The position numbers and the translations under genes were made by a program. From Immersiella caudata (Eukaryota; Ascomycota; Sordariomycetes; Sordariales; Lasiosphaeriaceae), in assembly GCA_030512335.1 (NCBI GenBank), contig JAULSU010000001.1, positions 8,618,001 to 8,682,000 on the forward strand: a stretch of 64,000 nucleotides of DNA. The letters are read 5' to 3'. Below, piece after piece: positions 10,269-22,568 of this stretch. Every line of letters begins with the position of its first letter. Within the stretch, counting starts at the first letter, position 1. The notes beneath the pieces were generated by a model. It made no database searches. It saw only the letters and a program-made list of their open reading frames with translations, and was not told the DNA's origin.

Positions 10269-13200
10269 TGACAGCCTTGTTTATGTGAACCATGCGAATT
10301 TGAGAACATCTCCACGCTGAAAATAGAGAAGACGGGGGTTAGACCTGGATATGAGGCTTTGGTGGAGGCTCATATGAGGGTACGGTTATCATGTCAGTGC
10401 GCACCGGCGTTGGGGGCGAAAATGGACATTGCATACGACTGGAATTTGGTCTGGATATGACGAAACGAATGGCACTTGCAAGAGAAAGAGAAATGCCTTG
10501 ATTTGTCGTGCATCACCATCATCAGTACTCGACGTGCTCATTCGGCGAGGCGATAGGGCTGGTCCCAGCAACCAGGACTGACATAATCCCACTCCCACCG
10601 CATTCCAAAGTGCTTACGACGTACGAGCTAAGCTGACATCCACAAGTATCGGTAGCTCCCAGCGATCTTGAGATGGATGCTCATCTGTGAGGCGCACATT
10701 GCGCGTCAGAACGTGAACGCCGTTCCCGTGCGCCCTTTCGACTGCGCTGCATCACTGACCTTGCAGTGAGGAACACGGGAAGCTCCGCATCCCCCAACAA
10801 CGGCAGTCATACGGCGGAGATTCCCACGCGGTCAGAGGTTGCTCCGGGATGCACGAGAAGATCGCGGCGAAAGTTGATTCCCAAATCGGGCACCCGGCCG
10901 GCAGGAACACCATTCCGGGCGTGTGGTGGGGCTGTGGGGCCGGGGGCGTCAGGGGTAGGCAGGTCTGGGCAGCGTTTCGCAGGGCGGAAGAGGAGGGTGG
11001 GGTTGGGGGTGATATTTGGAGTGTGTATCGGGATGAGATGTCGAGGTCCTTGATTCTACATCAGCAGAGTTGGTATTTTGAGTGCAATTGGTAGGACAGT
11101 GTCAGCTTTTACGACGGCGGAGATCCATGCCCGCGATAATCAGGGCAGGCCGGAATGTCGGGTAGCGCGGGGCGCAGCGCGATTACCCTGGAACTTGCGC
11201 CTTTCGTGGCATGTGTCAATTGGGAAAACTAGCCGTTGCGCATTCGCTCCTCGACTTCTTGCTCGCTTCCGAGTATCACCGTTTTGCAACGGTCGATATC
11301 ATTGTTGGGTTGTTGACAAAATGTTCAACAGATCGTAATCCGCCATCAAATGACTGTAATGATCACGATTTTGCCCTGAAAGGACCCCACAGACCCACTG
11401 AAATGACGCAACACAGCGGTGCGGTACAGCCAATCGATAGCGGCCGATCTCCTAACACGGCAGGTGCAGATGTCGAGGTTCAGCCCGACAGGGTTGCCCT
11501 CCTTCATTGAGGAATCCAAACACTAGCCAATGGGTTCTCGAGATGTGGCTTCACTTGGGGATTTAAAGTTTGGCAGCAAAGCAGAGCCTCTCAATGGTAT
11601 CATGTGAATACATCGCTTGCACGTCGCGGAGTGGGAGTCACACCGGGCCGCATGCGCAAGACTGAGGCGCCTGGGTGAGGTGAGCTCGCTCGAGGTGAGG
11701 TCCTTGCATGGCGCGGGAGGGCAACGACCAGACATTCGGGTGCGCGCTTCTGTGATTTAGGTCATGATTGTGACCCCGCTGCGCTTAAGCCCCAGGACTG
11801 GATCTGCCGGCCCGCGCAATGCCCCTGTGAGGAAGCGCTATCTCCGGCAGCCAGCAAGATACCCATCTTCGTGTCAGTTGCCCAGGGCAGACAGACGACA
11901 GGAGGGAAACGGGAAACATCTTAACGGGGTGTAAGAACAACTGAGAAGGAAGGTTCGCCAAGCGCTTATTAGAGGCTGGCCAAATCTGGAATGCGTGACT
12001 AAAGCGGCAACGATCATATCCGGCTCAAGAAGCGCTTGGTTGGAGGCAAAGCTGGACAGGGCGCGATGGCGGCGACGCGCGCTTTATGATGCCGCTGCCG
12101 CGACGTGGATGATAGCCGCGCGGGATAGCGAGAGTCAAAGTTGATCGTGCGCAAGCTGAATGCGAATCGGCGATGCCTGATGGGAGCCCTCCGTGGAAGG
12201 CATCCGTTGTCCGGGCACCGTCGGTCCGTGACCCGGCTGCCTGATATGCCTGAGCCGAAATACTGCCTCGTATCGTGAATCTCATACGGCAGCAACATGG
12301 ATCAGGATTTGAGGGTGTTGAAGTTTCGCGCCGCATCGCGGTTGTCATCTGGAACAAGCGCGAGGGGGCGGGCTGCCACGTTGGTTCCCTCCCGCTAAAA
12401 ACCAGCCCCCTGTTGGGGGTTTTCAGCTGGTGGGTCGCGGGGAATTAGAACCGCCGTGATTGGCGGCGACAGCAATGAGGCCGCAGGCTTCCACATGGCC
12501 CCGCTTCAGCTCGAGAATCCGGGGAATTGGCTCCCAACGCACAACCCAAACGGTTCGCAGCCAGCATCAGTCAACTTGGGGGTGGCTTTCCCCTTTGCAT
12601 TTGCCTCGGGGCGAATGCCATCCCTGAAGCGTGACCGAGACGCGGTTTCGGATCCGAAGTGAAATCATCGTCGGCGCACACCTGCTGCACTGGGAAAGTT
12701 GGCGGGTTCTGAGGAGCCCCAATCCAGCCCTGTGGGTCACCCGGGAGGAACCGCTGGCCTGCGCCCACGAACGGGAAATGGACAGCGATCGTCCAAGCAC
12801 CAATACCAAGCCTACGATTGACGCGATGCGGTCCGTCGTATCACTGTTTGCGGCTTCAATTGGAGCTGCTCCTTAGTTGAACAGCGCTCACTTAGGCTTC
12901 TCATCACGTCGGTTTCGCCCCTCGAACGGGGTGAGTCAGTCCAAATTCCGCAGCCAATTCGCGCAGGAATTCGCGCATCGGCTTTGGAGCAAGCACTCTC
13001 GCTCATGATCTTCAGCTTTGTCAATAACGTCTCATCCAGCAACCACCCCGGCCCGATGAAGAAAGTTGGTAATTTTGATGCCTTGCGGCCCTTCCCGGGG
13101 TTGGCGGTGAGCTTCTGGTGGGTGGCAGGCAGCTCGTAACGGGCTTGGCACAAACGTCGGGTTAGGTCACCCCTGCAGCCTTACAGTCCTTCCTATCCGC

Positions 13201-14376
13201 CGCAACGGTCATGGCCAGCTAAAATCTCACACCTTCTCCAGACGGCCGCTTCCACATTATCAGGCGACCGTTTTGTTGCCGGCTGCTGCACGATGGCGCA
13301 TCTGACGTTTTTTTCCCGATAGGGTAGGGCGCAACGTCGGAGGCAGCTCGACAAGCGAAAAAGCACCGTCGGCCGTATAATTTGCCCTGGGCATCAGGGG
13401 CTCTGATTGGCCGCCCCAACGACATTCGAGCCAGTTCGGGCCTTGATAATCAGTTACAGTCCTAAGCTCCTAAAATACAACCTTTATGTCAGCAAAGCAC
13501 AACTTGTCTTCAAGAACGCCACACACTCGAATGGGGGACAGGGCGTATTACTCGACATGTTTCTTGAATCTATATGCAAGAAATTCCGACTCTTACAGCA
13601 AATCACACACCGCATCCCCGCTCCTGTCCCAGCCCCAGGGGCTGCTGCACGTTATTTGCCTCCCCACCTTCCCACCTCGTCCGAGATGTCGACGGGTTGA
13701 CGGGATCGTCCTCATCAGTCTCCCCGGGCCCGCTCTTTGGTCACTCTCCACATCGGTTGATATCCCGCGTGAGCGTTTCCATGACATGCCTGCAGGTCTT
13801 AGACACTACACTACTCTCGGCAGGGCAGGCTCACCTCTTTGGGGCAGAGCCAAAATCCTTCGGCATGGTCGAGCGTCCCCATCTTGCTCGTGCAACCTAC
13901 ATCCAGGACGTAGCGGTACCCGTGGCGCCTCTCCTCCACCTCAAAATTCCGGGTACCCCATTCCCCAATCTCAGTCATCCCGTTCCATCATCCAGTTTTA
14001 CGACGTCACCATCAAGAAGTTGCTATTACTTTTGTTCTATACCTGTCCCCGCAGCACGGTCTGACGCATCCCTAGCCCTATGGTTCCTGGTTCCCCATTG
14101 GATGTGAGTTGACCCTGCTTCAGCTTCCATTGCCAGGTTGAGCCGCACGGTATCACATCTTGACTTCGGACGTCGATGCCTAAACGGCTGGAATTTGTTG
14201 AGAGGCATCGACAATATAAACTCCCAGCTTCCCGTCCAGGCCACACTCGTCATCCTCACTCAGCACCTCAAGTCCCGACAACTACCGAGCAAGGATAATC
14301 TCACATCAGTTTTCTGAATCAGTATCATCTCTACTACTACATCTACTTGTAGGGATTACTTCTTGTTGCCACAGCC
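10269..14376. other. 4.1-kb gene-poor stretch
   Basis: Many short open frames exist on both strands, the longest being 177 codons at 13574-14107. They have low-complexity, Pro/Ser-rich content and no recognisable domain or splice-supported continuation. No tRNA or transposon signature was found. The last 300 bases hold the promoter and leader of the gene starting at 14377. Confidence 0.4.
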
Positions 14377-15241
14377 ATGTCTTCGTCTCGTTCTACCCGT
14401 CCTCACCACAGCTCCCGCCTCGGGAGCGGCAGCGGCAAGAAGTCAAAGGCCTCTCAGGTGTGTCATCCTCATCCACCCACTCCGCGCATCCACCTCGTCC
14501 CTGGGAAACGCCGGCATTCCCTCCAGGGCATCATATTGCCACCATCCCGTACTCCCTTCTTCAAAAGTCCATGACAGCACTATCGGACCTGAAACATGCA
14601 CCATTCCGTGCATCTTTCCCTCAACGCCACACTCCATCCGGCTGCAGCTCCCATAGTCACTTTGACTGCCCCCCACTAACACACACCAGTCCACCCGCCA
14701 ACTCATCGAATCCCTCCAAACCCACCGCGTCAACACCCTCACCGAGCTCTGCCGTATCGAGCGCATCGCCGCCTCCTGCGACTCCGAAGATGATGCGCGC
14801 GCCTTCCAAGGCCCCATGACGGCCGCATGGGCATACTACGTCAGCTCAAACCAGATGCTGTCTGAACTCCGCGGTCTCACCCCAAACTACCCCTTTTGCG
14901 GTGATATCCTCAGCCACGCTCAGGGACTGGTGAGGAACGACCCAGAGAGCAACCGCAGCTGGAACCTGGCTTGGCTTTGCTTGGTGAAGATTACCGATGA
15001 GTAAGTGTCTGTTTGAGGGTGGAAACTTATCCAAAAATCAAAAGGGGCCAGTGCTAATTATTGTCATAGTGACTTGATCTCGTCGTTTGCTGGGTCCGAA
15101 GCCAGTCGCCCGGAGATGTGGGGCGGTCGGCAGCCCAGCGCCGAGGAGGCCCAACAGCTGGCTGCGTGCTTTCAGTACGAGTGGGAGATGGCTGTGCAGA
15201 ACATGCTGCGGCACTGGCAGGCTACTCCCACTTGGTACTGA
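14377..15241 (+). CDS. Small spliced gene, hypothetical 187-aa protein
   Basis: Three exons are proposed: 14377-14457, 14690-15000 and 15070-15241. Intron 1 (232 nt) ends in an ACACCAG acceptor after CTAAC. Intron 2 (69 nt) has a perfect GTAAGT donor, a CTAATT branch point and a CATAG acceptor. The phases agree throughout and the frame ends in TGA at 15241. The protein begins with a basic Ser/Arg/Lys-rich tail, then an alpha-helical, Trp-rich region (ELCRIERIAASCDSEDDA, AWAYYVSSNQMLSELRGL, FQYEWEMAVQNMLRHWQ). No signal peptide, TM segment or known domain is seen. It is probably cytosolic or nuclear. Intron 1 is the least certain part. Confidence 0.7.
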
Positions 15242-16054
15242 CCATTTTGCTTTCAATTCCTTACAAGTCCTGGTTCCTTGGTCGTGGATTTGACAGCTTT
15301 GTGATGGAGTTTTGGTATCATGGCGTGAAGTGATGATGGACTAGACGGATTGGCGATCAACTCGCATCCCCACTCACAGATGATCTCTTTGGTTGGAATT
15401 TCTTTGTGGTTTCTCTTTGCTCTTTCATTGGGGGGAACTTCGAGGCGCACAGATGTGGGAGTTGTTGGGTCGCATCACGCATGGAGCTGGGGTTGGTTCA
15501 TGGAAGGCTGTTGGGTCATTCGTTTAAGCATATCATTTTCCCAAATCGAGTTTACATTGCTACTCATCAGATGGACAACGCAACCTCGGACTATTCGGAC
15601 TCGAGCGGTTGACGGGCCGACAAGGTCGCTCTCAACCTCCCCGGGTTTCAGATGTCCAGGGCCTGAAAACCTTCTGCCGCCCCTGCCAAGCACCGACTGT
15701 TCTGTGCCAAGCAGTCACATCGACTTTCGCGAATTAACAGGTCCGCTTGTTTCACAACACTTCGAAAATCCGGGTGTTGTCGACAGGCCGCATTGATGCC
15801 GCCCGGATCTCAAACGCGCCACTGCAGCCCAGAAGTCGGCCCTTCGGCTGCTGCGCCGCATCTGGGCACCCCCCAGGTAGACCAACAGCATCTTAATAGG
15901 AAATGGCATTCGCCCCGCGAATCCTTCGACCATTGCCCCCTTTCTCCCACTTCCTACCACGCTAAGACGTGCGATCGCATGAAGCGGGGACGTTGCACGT
16001 CCATTTCGCCCGTCTGATCCCTCAATAACGCCGGGCGAAACGAAGTCATCACCA
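15242..16054. other. Intergenic region
   Basis: No gene was recognised; short frames here lack coding character. It contains the 5' region of the surface-protein gene at 16055. Confidence 0.4.
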
Positions 16055-16991
16055 ATGGCGATACCACGCGTCTTGGCGCGGTGTCTCGTCGCCACCGCGC
16101 TACTCATCGCCAGTGGCACAGCACAGGCGACCACCACGCTCTCCTCTGCGGCCCCGGCCGGGACTAACGGTGTGGTGTTCATCTACCCGACCAAGGACCA
16201 AATCTACAACTTTATGGACACGGTTAACGTGACGTACACGAGTCCATTTCCCACGCCAAACCTCTTTACCTTTTGCAACGGCGGCAAGGAGCAAAGTAAG
16301 CCTCCCCCTTCACCATTCAAACATGATCAATTAACCCATTCTGACCACCCCCCCAGAATCAATGCAACGCGCCGTCGGCTACAACGGCACAATCCCCTAC
16401 ATCCTCAACTTCACCTCGGCCACACCCTGCTGGTTCAACCTCCGACCCGGAACCGCCGCCGGATTCGGCGCCAACTCGGAGGTATTCACCATCATTGGCC
16501 AAGAGCGCGGATCGGGGAGTAGAGTTTTCGGACCGGAGAATACACCTACGATATCACCCCCGCCGTTTACGACGTCCCCTGGGGGTTCATTGCCTGGGAG
16601 TAATCAAAATGAGGACGGGAGGTCAACAGGGAGGGGATCAACGGAGACGATTGGTTCGGTGAATACGAGCACCGCAGACCCGGCACTTGCAACGGGAGGG
16701 AGGACATCGATAAGCACCGCAGCCTCAGCAGGAATAGGAATAGGCGTAGGAGTCGGTGTTCTCGCCCTCGGATTGGGAGGGTTCGCGTGGTGGTGGAAGC
16801 GGAGAGGGAAGAATCGAGCGATGCAAGGGAGTCCGAGTGGATCAGATGGGACGATGTCCACGCTGGGGGAGAAGTATTATTCGCCGACGATGGGGCAGAC
16901 GCCTGTAGTGTATTCAGAGATGGGGAGCGGGCATGGGCCGTTGGAGATCGGGTCGTCGGGGCGGCCGGGGAAGTATGAGATGGCGGGGTAG
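16055..16991 (+). CDS. Single-pass cell-surface protein, Ser/Thr-rich stalk
   Basis: Two exons (16055-16295, 16357-16991) with a 61-nt intron (GTAAGC donor, CCCCCCAG acceptor, phase 1) give 291 aa. Residues 1-24 form a signal peptide. Residues 25-145 are an extracellular domain with two cysteines (TFCNGGKEQ and TPCWFNLR) of the kind found in many fungal surface proteins. A Ser/Thr/Pro-rich stalk with probable O-glycosylation follows. Next is one TM helix (AGIGIGVGVGVLALGLGG) stopped by WWWKRRGKNR, then a cytosolic tail of about 60 residues. The layout is like Mid2/Wsc-type wall sensors, but no WSC domain is present. A sensor or adhesion role is inference. Confidence 0.85.
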
Positions 16992-17288
16992 GCTCAAATC
17001 TCGAAACAAGTTATGGGATTGTTGATAGGTAGTACGAACAAAAGAATCGACTCCAGACAGGCCGGGGCATGGGACGTAGGGGTTGTCCGAGTTTGAAGCT
17101 TCCTCTTTCTGGCTTCGCTCTTGTGCTCCGCTTCTTTACTGCGGACCAAAAGGCAGCTCCCACAGCGAGATCGAAATTCGCAGTAATCAGTGGCCTTAAT
17201 TGAGAAGGGAGTCTCAAGTTGGTCGAAGCGTCTAGGGGTGTGTGAACCCTAACCCTAGCTCTGAAAGGGAGCTCGGGCAAAAAGCAAC

Positions 17289-17378
17289 GCCCACGGCGAG
17301 ATTCGAACTCGCAACATTCAGATTTCTTCACAGGATGAAGATAAAAGTCTGACGCGCTAACCATTGCGCCACGCGGGC
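17289..17378 (-). tRNA. tRNA-Lys(UUU) with 18-nt intron
   Basis: Read on the minus strand, a full cloverleaf folds: acceptor GCCCGCG with CGTGGGC (one G-U), D stem GCGC/GCGC, anticodon stem TCAGA/TCTGA, and T arm GCGAG-TTCGAAT-CTCGC. The anticodon loop reads C-T-TTT-A, giving UUU. An 18-nt intron follows position 37, the canonical place for eukaryotic tRNA introns, and it holds its own TCTTC/GAAGA pairing. Lys(UUU) genes carry introns in yeasts as well. The CCA end is not encoded, as expected. Isotype assignment rests on the intron being placed after position 37. Confidence 0.88.
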
Positions 17379-18089
17379 TCCGGAATTGTTTAGGATGTTT
17401 TGGAAGTCCGGAAAAGCGATATATCTTTGCAGGAGAGTTTGGGCTGGAAAGACGGCGAGCGCAGGCGTTGAGGAAGGCGTGCGGTCGGGCCCACTGTGCT
17501 CCCAGGACCGGGACACGGCCATATTGGGAAGGAACGACTAAGCACAACACCAGCAACCTCCTCTCGTTATCTTTGCGTCTTCATTTTTTGATCAATTGAA
17601 TGTGAGTTTTCGCTCCTTCCCATCCGGCACAACTTTGCACATTGCAGCGCCTAGGACGATTTGATGGGCGCTAGATTGCAGGGGCAAGACCCTGCGATAA
17701 CTAACATTCATGCTAGCCACTTCGCGCTGCATTGCCACGCTGGCTAGCAATTCGACAGATACTAGATCAACTTTTCACTCCAGCTGGGATGCCTTTTCGT
17801 ATCTACGTCCAATCAAGAAATCGTCTTTTTCGGACCGATCAATCCAAAGTCTAGAACTCCGCGATTAGCGTCGCGCTGCACCTTCCGATTGAGCTAGGCC
17901 TCGGAGGGCTGAAGATCCCAGCTGCGGCTGATGCACTGGTTCGGAATTAGCCCTGATCGGAAAGGCTAGTCTTGGCCTCGATGGCATTATCTGGAATATA
18001 AGTTGAGCGTTGCCTCCATCTGACAGTTGCTTGATGCTGATCTCAACACAGATTCGAACATCTCCGCCTTCTTTCGCTCGCTTGACAAA
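17379..18089. other. Intergenic region
   Basis: No gene was recognised. It holds the tRNA 5' flank and the promoter and leader of the gene at 18090. The ORF there is open to 18027, and a possible 5'UTR acceptor (CAACACAG) lies near 18051. Confidence 0.4.
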
Positions 18090-18771
18090 ATGGCAACAGC
18101 AACTCAGCACATCCCCGGCCAAGGCCACCCCGCTGCGTCCGACCCCTTCGCCCACATCCGACACTTCCCCATGTTTCCCCTCCTCGCAGCCGAGGACCAA
18201 GCCGCCGTGGCCAGAACCCAGGCCGATGCTGCCCAATTGGGCAGCTTTGTGCAGCCCGCCCCAAACCTGAACATGGCAGAAAAGGCCGTCCTCCACGCGT
18301 CGGGGATGGAGATCATGAACGTGCGCAAGATGGAAAACACGGCCCTTAAAACGACAGCAGGGCTCACTGCGCTGAACGCGTCGAATGTCCACACGGCCGT
18401 GTCGACCAGATGGGGCGCCGTCGTGGATGGGAGGACCGTGGTTGTGGATATATACGAGACAAGAGTCCCGTATAGTAATCCTTGGTGTGAGTTTAATCTC
18501 GAATGATAAGGGAAGCATGCTGACGATCGTAGTGCTCAAGTCGAATTCCGACGTGCAACTGAACGTTGCTAGGAAGAGAGAGATCAAGGCGAAGGCGCAG
18601 AAGACGGCGAGCAAGACGTGGACCAAGACGCCGGTGGAAAGCATCATGCTGCTAGCAGGAGATCGCAATGTCGAGATGACTATCGTTCAGAGAGAACAGA
18701 GGGGGATCTCGCCGGCGGAGGCGCCCACAGTGCAGAAAAGGTTCAAGAACTGGACGGTCCCGGGGAATTGA
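18090..18771 (+). CDS. Hypothetical 211-aa protein
   Basis: Two exons (18090-18486, 18533-18771) with a 46-nt intron (GTGAGT donor, CGTAG acceptor) fuse NPW to LLKSNSDVQL in frame. The ATG at 18090 has a strong context (AAAATGGCA); an upstream in-frame ATG at 18027 is possible. The N-terminal half is rich in Ala/His/Pro, and the middle (MEIMNVRKMENTALKTTAG) looks helical. The C-terminal half is basic (KREIKAKAQKTASKTWTK) and ends VQKRFKNWTVPGN. There is no signal peptide or TM segment. I do not recognise the family. The basic C-terminus would suit nucleic-acid or ribosome association, but that is only inference. Confidence 0.72.
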
Positions 18772-18825
18772 CGCACCATTTTGGGTAGCAGTGTTGATAT
18801 CGGCCTTGGTAAATACAGGATTCGT

Positions 18826-19680
18826 TTATGGTGCCTCGACTCGTCCTCCCACGCTCGGCAACTCGTAGCGGTTGGTGTAGGAATAGGCCTCATACACTGG
18901 CCTCGCAGGTACCACGTGCACCTTCTGGTCACCCTTCTCATACAGTGGGGAGGCCACCCCCGAATCCACCGGGATCGGAGCGCGTTGCCCTTCGGCCGCA
19001 TCATGGTTCCCGTTCGCGTTCACCTTGGCCTTTGCCGCTCTTTTCCTCCGCCAAGCCTACAACGCCAACGCAACCAACGCCAACGCCAGCGCCGCCGCCC
19101 TCGCCCCTATCCCCGCAGCCGCCGCCGTACTTAGCCCTCCCCTACCAACCCACCTACTACACCCTCCGACTTCCCCGTCTCCACCGATCCATCCACTCCC
19201 GTCCTAATCCCCTCACTCCCACCCCCCCCGTCTCCTTCCCGGTACCCGGACTCGGACCGACCTTGCCTCCTCCCTAAAATCCCCCTTTTGAAACCGAACC
19301 TCAACCCCATGCGCCCCAATCCCCGCGTCGCCCCTAACCGTACTCGTCATCTTCATCCTTCCCTCTAAATCCACAAACGTAACCCCCCCCCCCCCGTCTT
19401 GCCCTCCCCATACAACCAAACATCACACCCGAGCATACTCATCCAGCCGAACGGCGCGTCGGTGATACAACTAAAGGTATACCCCTGGACGGTGGGACAG
19501 CATGTATACCTATGCCGTCTCGGTGAGGGGGGCGTTGCGCGATGTGCAGCCGGGTGTGTAGCCGGAGGGACATAGACCGGAGGAGTAGTAGTTTCCTGTG
19601 GTGGAGTTGTAGGACGGGGGGAAGCAGTCGAAGAGGGGAGGGGCTTGGAGGGGCCGACGGCCTTCGACGGGGTGTGAAGG
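18826..19680 (-). pseudogene. Decayed fungal surface glycoprotein gene
   Basis: Pieces of one typical fungal membrane glycoprotein lie in order but in different frames. First comes DCFPPSYNSTTGNYYSSGLC / PSGYTPGCTSRN, next TCCPTVQGYTFSC, then a segment ending AHGVEVRFQKGDF (the usual juxtamembrane motif). A hydrophobic AALALALVALAL follows, then WRRKRAAK, and a cytosolic tail ending in VGGRVEAP. Between them are a frame break near 19520, a break at a 13-C homopolymer (19383-19395), and an in-frame TAG at 19057-19059 right after the TM segment, where a Trp or Gln would fit. No N-terminal signal peptide was identified. Introns could explain part of this, but no good GT-AG pair was found. It may be a pseudogene or an indel-rich assembly stretch. 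Confidence 0.55.
19383..19395. repeat. Poly(C) tract, 13 nt
   Basis: Thirteen consecutive C lie inside the decayed surface-protein gene, exactly where the coding frame changes. This is a likely site of slippage, in the genome or in sequencing. Confidence 0.8.
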
Positions 19681-20444
19681 TTGTGGTTAGGGCCGATGAG
19701 GATCATTTTGTTATTGTTGGGGTTCGTGTCCGAGATGCATTGGTTGAAATGTTTATGGATGAACAGAAAGTGAGGTTGGAGGCTGGAAGGTTGGAGGTGG
19801 GTGGCCGTGGATTTTGGCGCCGGTCGCGTTCGGATGTTGGCGTTCAGGGGTGACGGCGCGGTCCGCCTGTCGAATTCGCATTCGCTTCGTAAGTACAACT
19901 TGTCTTTGGTGCCCAAGGTTTAATCAGAGTGCCTTTTCAACAGCCACAAGTCTGAAAGCTCATGAGCGCACAGCCGAGGGAGACGTCTTTATCAATGCCC
20001 AAATGCCATGTCGCAATCTCGATGGCATGGCGTCAGCTTCAGTAAGACGTGTTTGGGCGTTGGTCCGCTAAAGCCGGTCAAATTCAAGACCTGAATCTGC
20101 AGATAAAGAGGCGGCCAATCCGGGCCAACAGCTGGCCGAGTCGACCATAGCCTTTGCCGCTTACGGTCTTTTTGCCTGGTCACCCCTTGACCTTCACTGG
20201 ACGGTAGGCCCTACCATTCAAGTTCAGCGGCGATCTTTCGAATCCTGCGGGCGCGATGGCAACAAGCCACCCGTGTTTCTGCACCTGGGCGTCTGAAGAC
20301 TAACGATTCCAGGGCGACCAGCATCAGTTTCAACAAAGGTATTGTGGGTTGACAAGGAGTTGTTTAAAACAAGACAGAAAGATAAACATATCGCCTGGGT
20401 ATCATGACTTCTTACATTGAATGCATCCTCTCTCTCTCTCAATC
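19681..20444. other. Intergenic region
   Basis: No gene was recognised. A minus-strand frame runs to 19916 but has no domain and overlaps the start of the decayed surface-protein gene. A short CT repeat lies near 20427-20440. Confidence 0.35.
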
Positions 20445-21877
20445 TTACAAATCAGCGGGCACTTGACCGACGTAGTTCCACTGTAGTGGACTGAGGCTGA
20501 AAAACTCCCACTGGTGAATATTTCCATCCACAATCCCGTACACCCGTCGTTGAGGGTTCCCTGCAACGGCTGAGAACTTTGGACTTGGTGGTGCTTTCTC
20601 AGCCGTCAACAGATTCGGTGTCGAAACGGAGCTCCATCTCCTCGTATCCCAAGTCCGCATCCCAATCCCTCCCTCCTCATCGGCCGTAACCACAGCCATG
20701 TTGACCAAATCGTACGAAAACGACGCCAAATTCGTAACCGCCGAAGTCGACACCGGTCCCAGCGAGTTCCCTGCACAAGTCAGCAACCACGTCCCCCATC
20801 ATCATAGTCAAATAAAAACTCACCCCTCTCCCACCTCTCCACCAACCCCTGCGAATTCATCTCCCTCAACTCCCCGCCTTCCTCCCAAAACAAACTCCAC
20901 CCCACATCCGTAATACTCTCATTCCTCATCACACTCGCCAGGCCAATCGCCCCTCCGCTCCTCATCGGCCCAATCTTGACCTCCATCGGATCCCACAAAT
21001 CCGCCCTCAACAACCCCACCACGCCTCCCTCCCCCTGGTACGCAACCGCCATCCAGGGGAAGTTCTGTTGGCAGTCCCTACTCGTGCCGCAGTGCGGTCT
21101 CAGCGCTGCCAGCTTTGACCCAGGATTCGTCACGACGAGTCTATCCCCGCCTAACCGTCCCTGTCTCCAATTCGTTTTTAAGGTGGGATCCTCCGATGTC
21201 ATCACCTCCCTTATCAAATTCCCCGTGGTTAGGAAATAAACACGAGTCTGGAACTGCGGGTTGGTATACGTAAAAGCGGCGATGGGTGTCGCGGGGAGGA
21301 TGTCAAAGGTTACGCCGGAGGAGGAGGCGAGGATGGAGGAGATGGAGAGGGTTTCCCAAGTGTTGGTGGCCGAGGACCAGTGTGAGGTGAGGAGCTCTTT
21401 GGAGGGGGATTGGAAGAAGACGTATTGGTGGAGGGTGCCGACGGGGTCGGTGTAGTTTGTGGAGGCGAGGGAGGAGGAGGGGAAGATGTTGGTTGTGGTG
21501 TTTTTGTTGTCGCTGTCGCCAGAGGGGTTCGGTGTGGGGGAGGGTTGGTTTTGGGTCACTGGTAGTTGCTGGCTGCTGGATTTGCTGACTGTGACGCCGA
21601 CGGCTACGGCCACGGCGATGAGGACGAGGGTGCATATTACAGCGAGGATGATAAAGGTGCGTCGTCGTAGACCGAGGATTTTGGGTTGGGGATTCGGTTG
21701 TGGTTCGGGCTCTGGCTCAGTTTTCGGTGTGGATGTCGCATAATGCTCGCAGTCGGAGTACCCAACAACCTGGAGATGATCGTATTTCGACCGCTCCGTG
21801 GGAACCACCTCGGGCAGGTTGTCGTCGTTGACGATGACGGCCTCGGGCAGATCCGAGAGCTCTCGCGGTTTCGACAT
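20445..21877 (-). CDS. Membrane-anchored fucose-lectin-like beta-propeller protein
   Basis: Two exons (21877-20824, 20770-20445) with a 53-nt intron (GTGAGT donor, GTGCAG acceptor) give 459 aa. The N-terminus reads SKPRELSDLPEAVIV, a cytosolic motif common in this fungal family, followed by a Pro/Glu-rich segment. One TM helix follows (residues about 80-105, TFIILAVICTLVLIAVAVAV), making a type II topology. After a Ser/Thr-rich stalk, residues about 150-459 form a repetitive beta-rich domain resembling fungal fucose-specific lectin propellers (HQYVFFQSPSKEL, YGIVDGNIHQWEF). The frame is open to 21967, but the ATG at 21877 starts the conserved motif. A sugar-binding role at the surface is inferred from the fold only. 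Confidence 0.82.
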
Positions 21878-22528
21878 CGCCTCATGTCGCAATTGACTCT
21901 CGGGTTCGCAGAATCGGACTCGACAAAAGAACAAGCCCTGTCTCGAGTCCGGGGATGGACGTTCCACTTAAGAGAAACCCAACTCTCGCATTCCGTACCG
22001 AGCGCACAGCCCGGCCCCCCCTGCATGCAACCAAAACCCGCATGAAAACCTGTTTTGGCTCGGCCTGTGCGACGGCAGGGCAGGCCATTGGCTACCATCC
22101 TTCCCGTAGAACCCCCGCAGAAACGGATCTGAGCCTGGATCGGCACCAGCCCTACTAGTCGTGGTGGTACTGCAATTTAACCGTGCCGATTTCCGGGCAT
22201 AGATGGTGCTCTTGAGTGACACGAGAACTGAAAGGCATGGTGTGTGACGAGAAGCACAAAGGTCTTTGTTATTTCCAATCCCGACTGGTCACTGTAGTAC
22301 CGTCAGTAATGTTTTCCGAAACATTCCATTCATCATTCTTAGCCAAGAAGGAAGGAAGAAGGAGGGTGGCTTGAAGGGCGGCTATGAAAGGGCAAAATCT
22401 GGAACCGAGAGCCAAGCCAACGGGGGCCAGCGGCGTTTACAGAAGGGTGCGCATTTCCAATATATTTATGGTCTTGTATTTGGGGAAAACACTTTTGGAA
22501 AGCGTGTGTGCTGTTGCTGCTGATTGAT
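21878..22528. other. Intergenic region
   Basis: No gene was recognised. It carries the promoter of the lectin-like gene and the region just 3' of the Cys-rich gene. Confidence 0.35.
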
Positions 22529-22568
22529 TCAATGTTGGTGAGTACTTTGGGTACTAGTGACAGAAGAG

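Noticed and set aside
13574..14107. 177-codon plus-strand frame
   Set aside because: Low-complexity Pro/Ser-rich content, no domain, overlapped by equally long frames in other phases.
17240..17262. AACCCTAACCC-like telomeric repeat (also near 4293 and 37755)
   Set aside because: Only about two units each, inside ordinary single-copy DNA; too short for an interstitial telomere.
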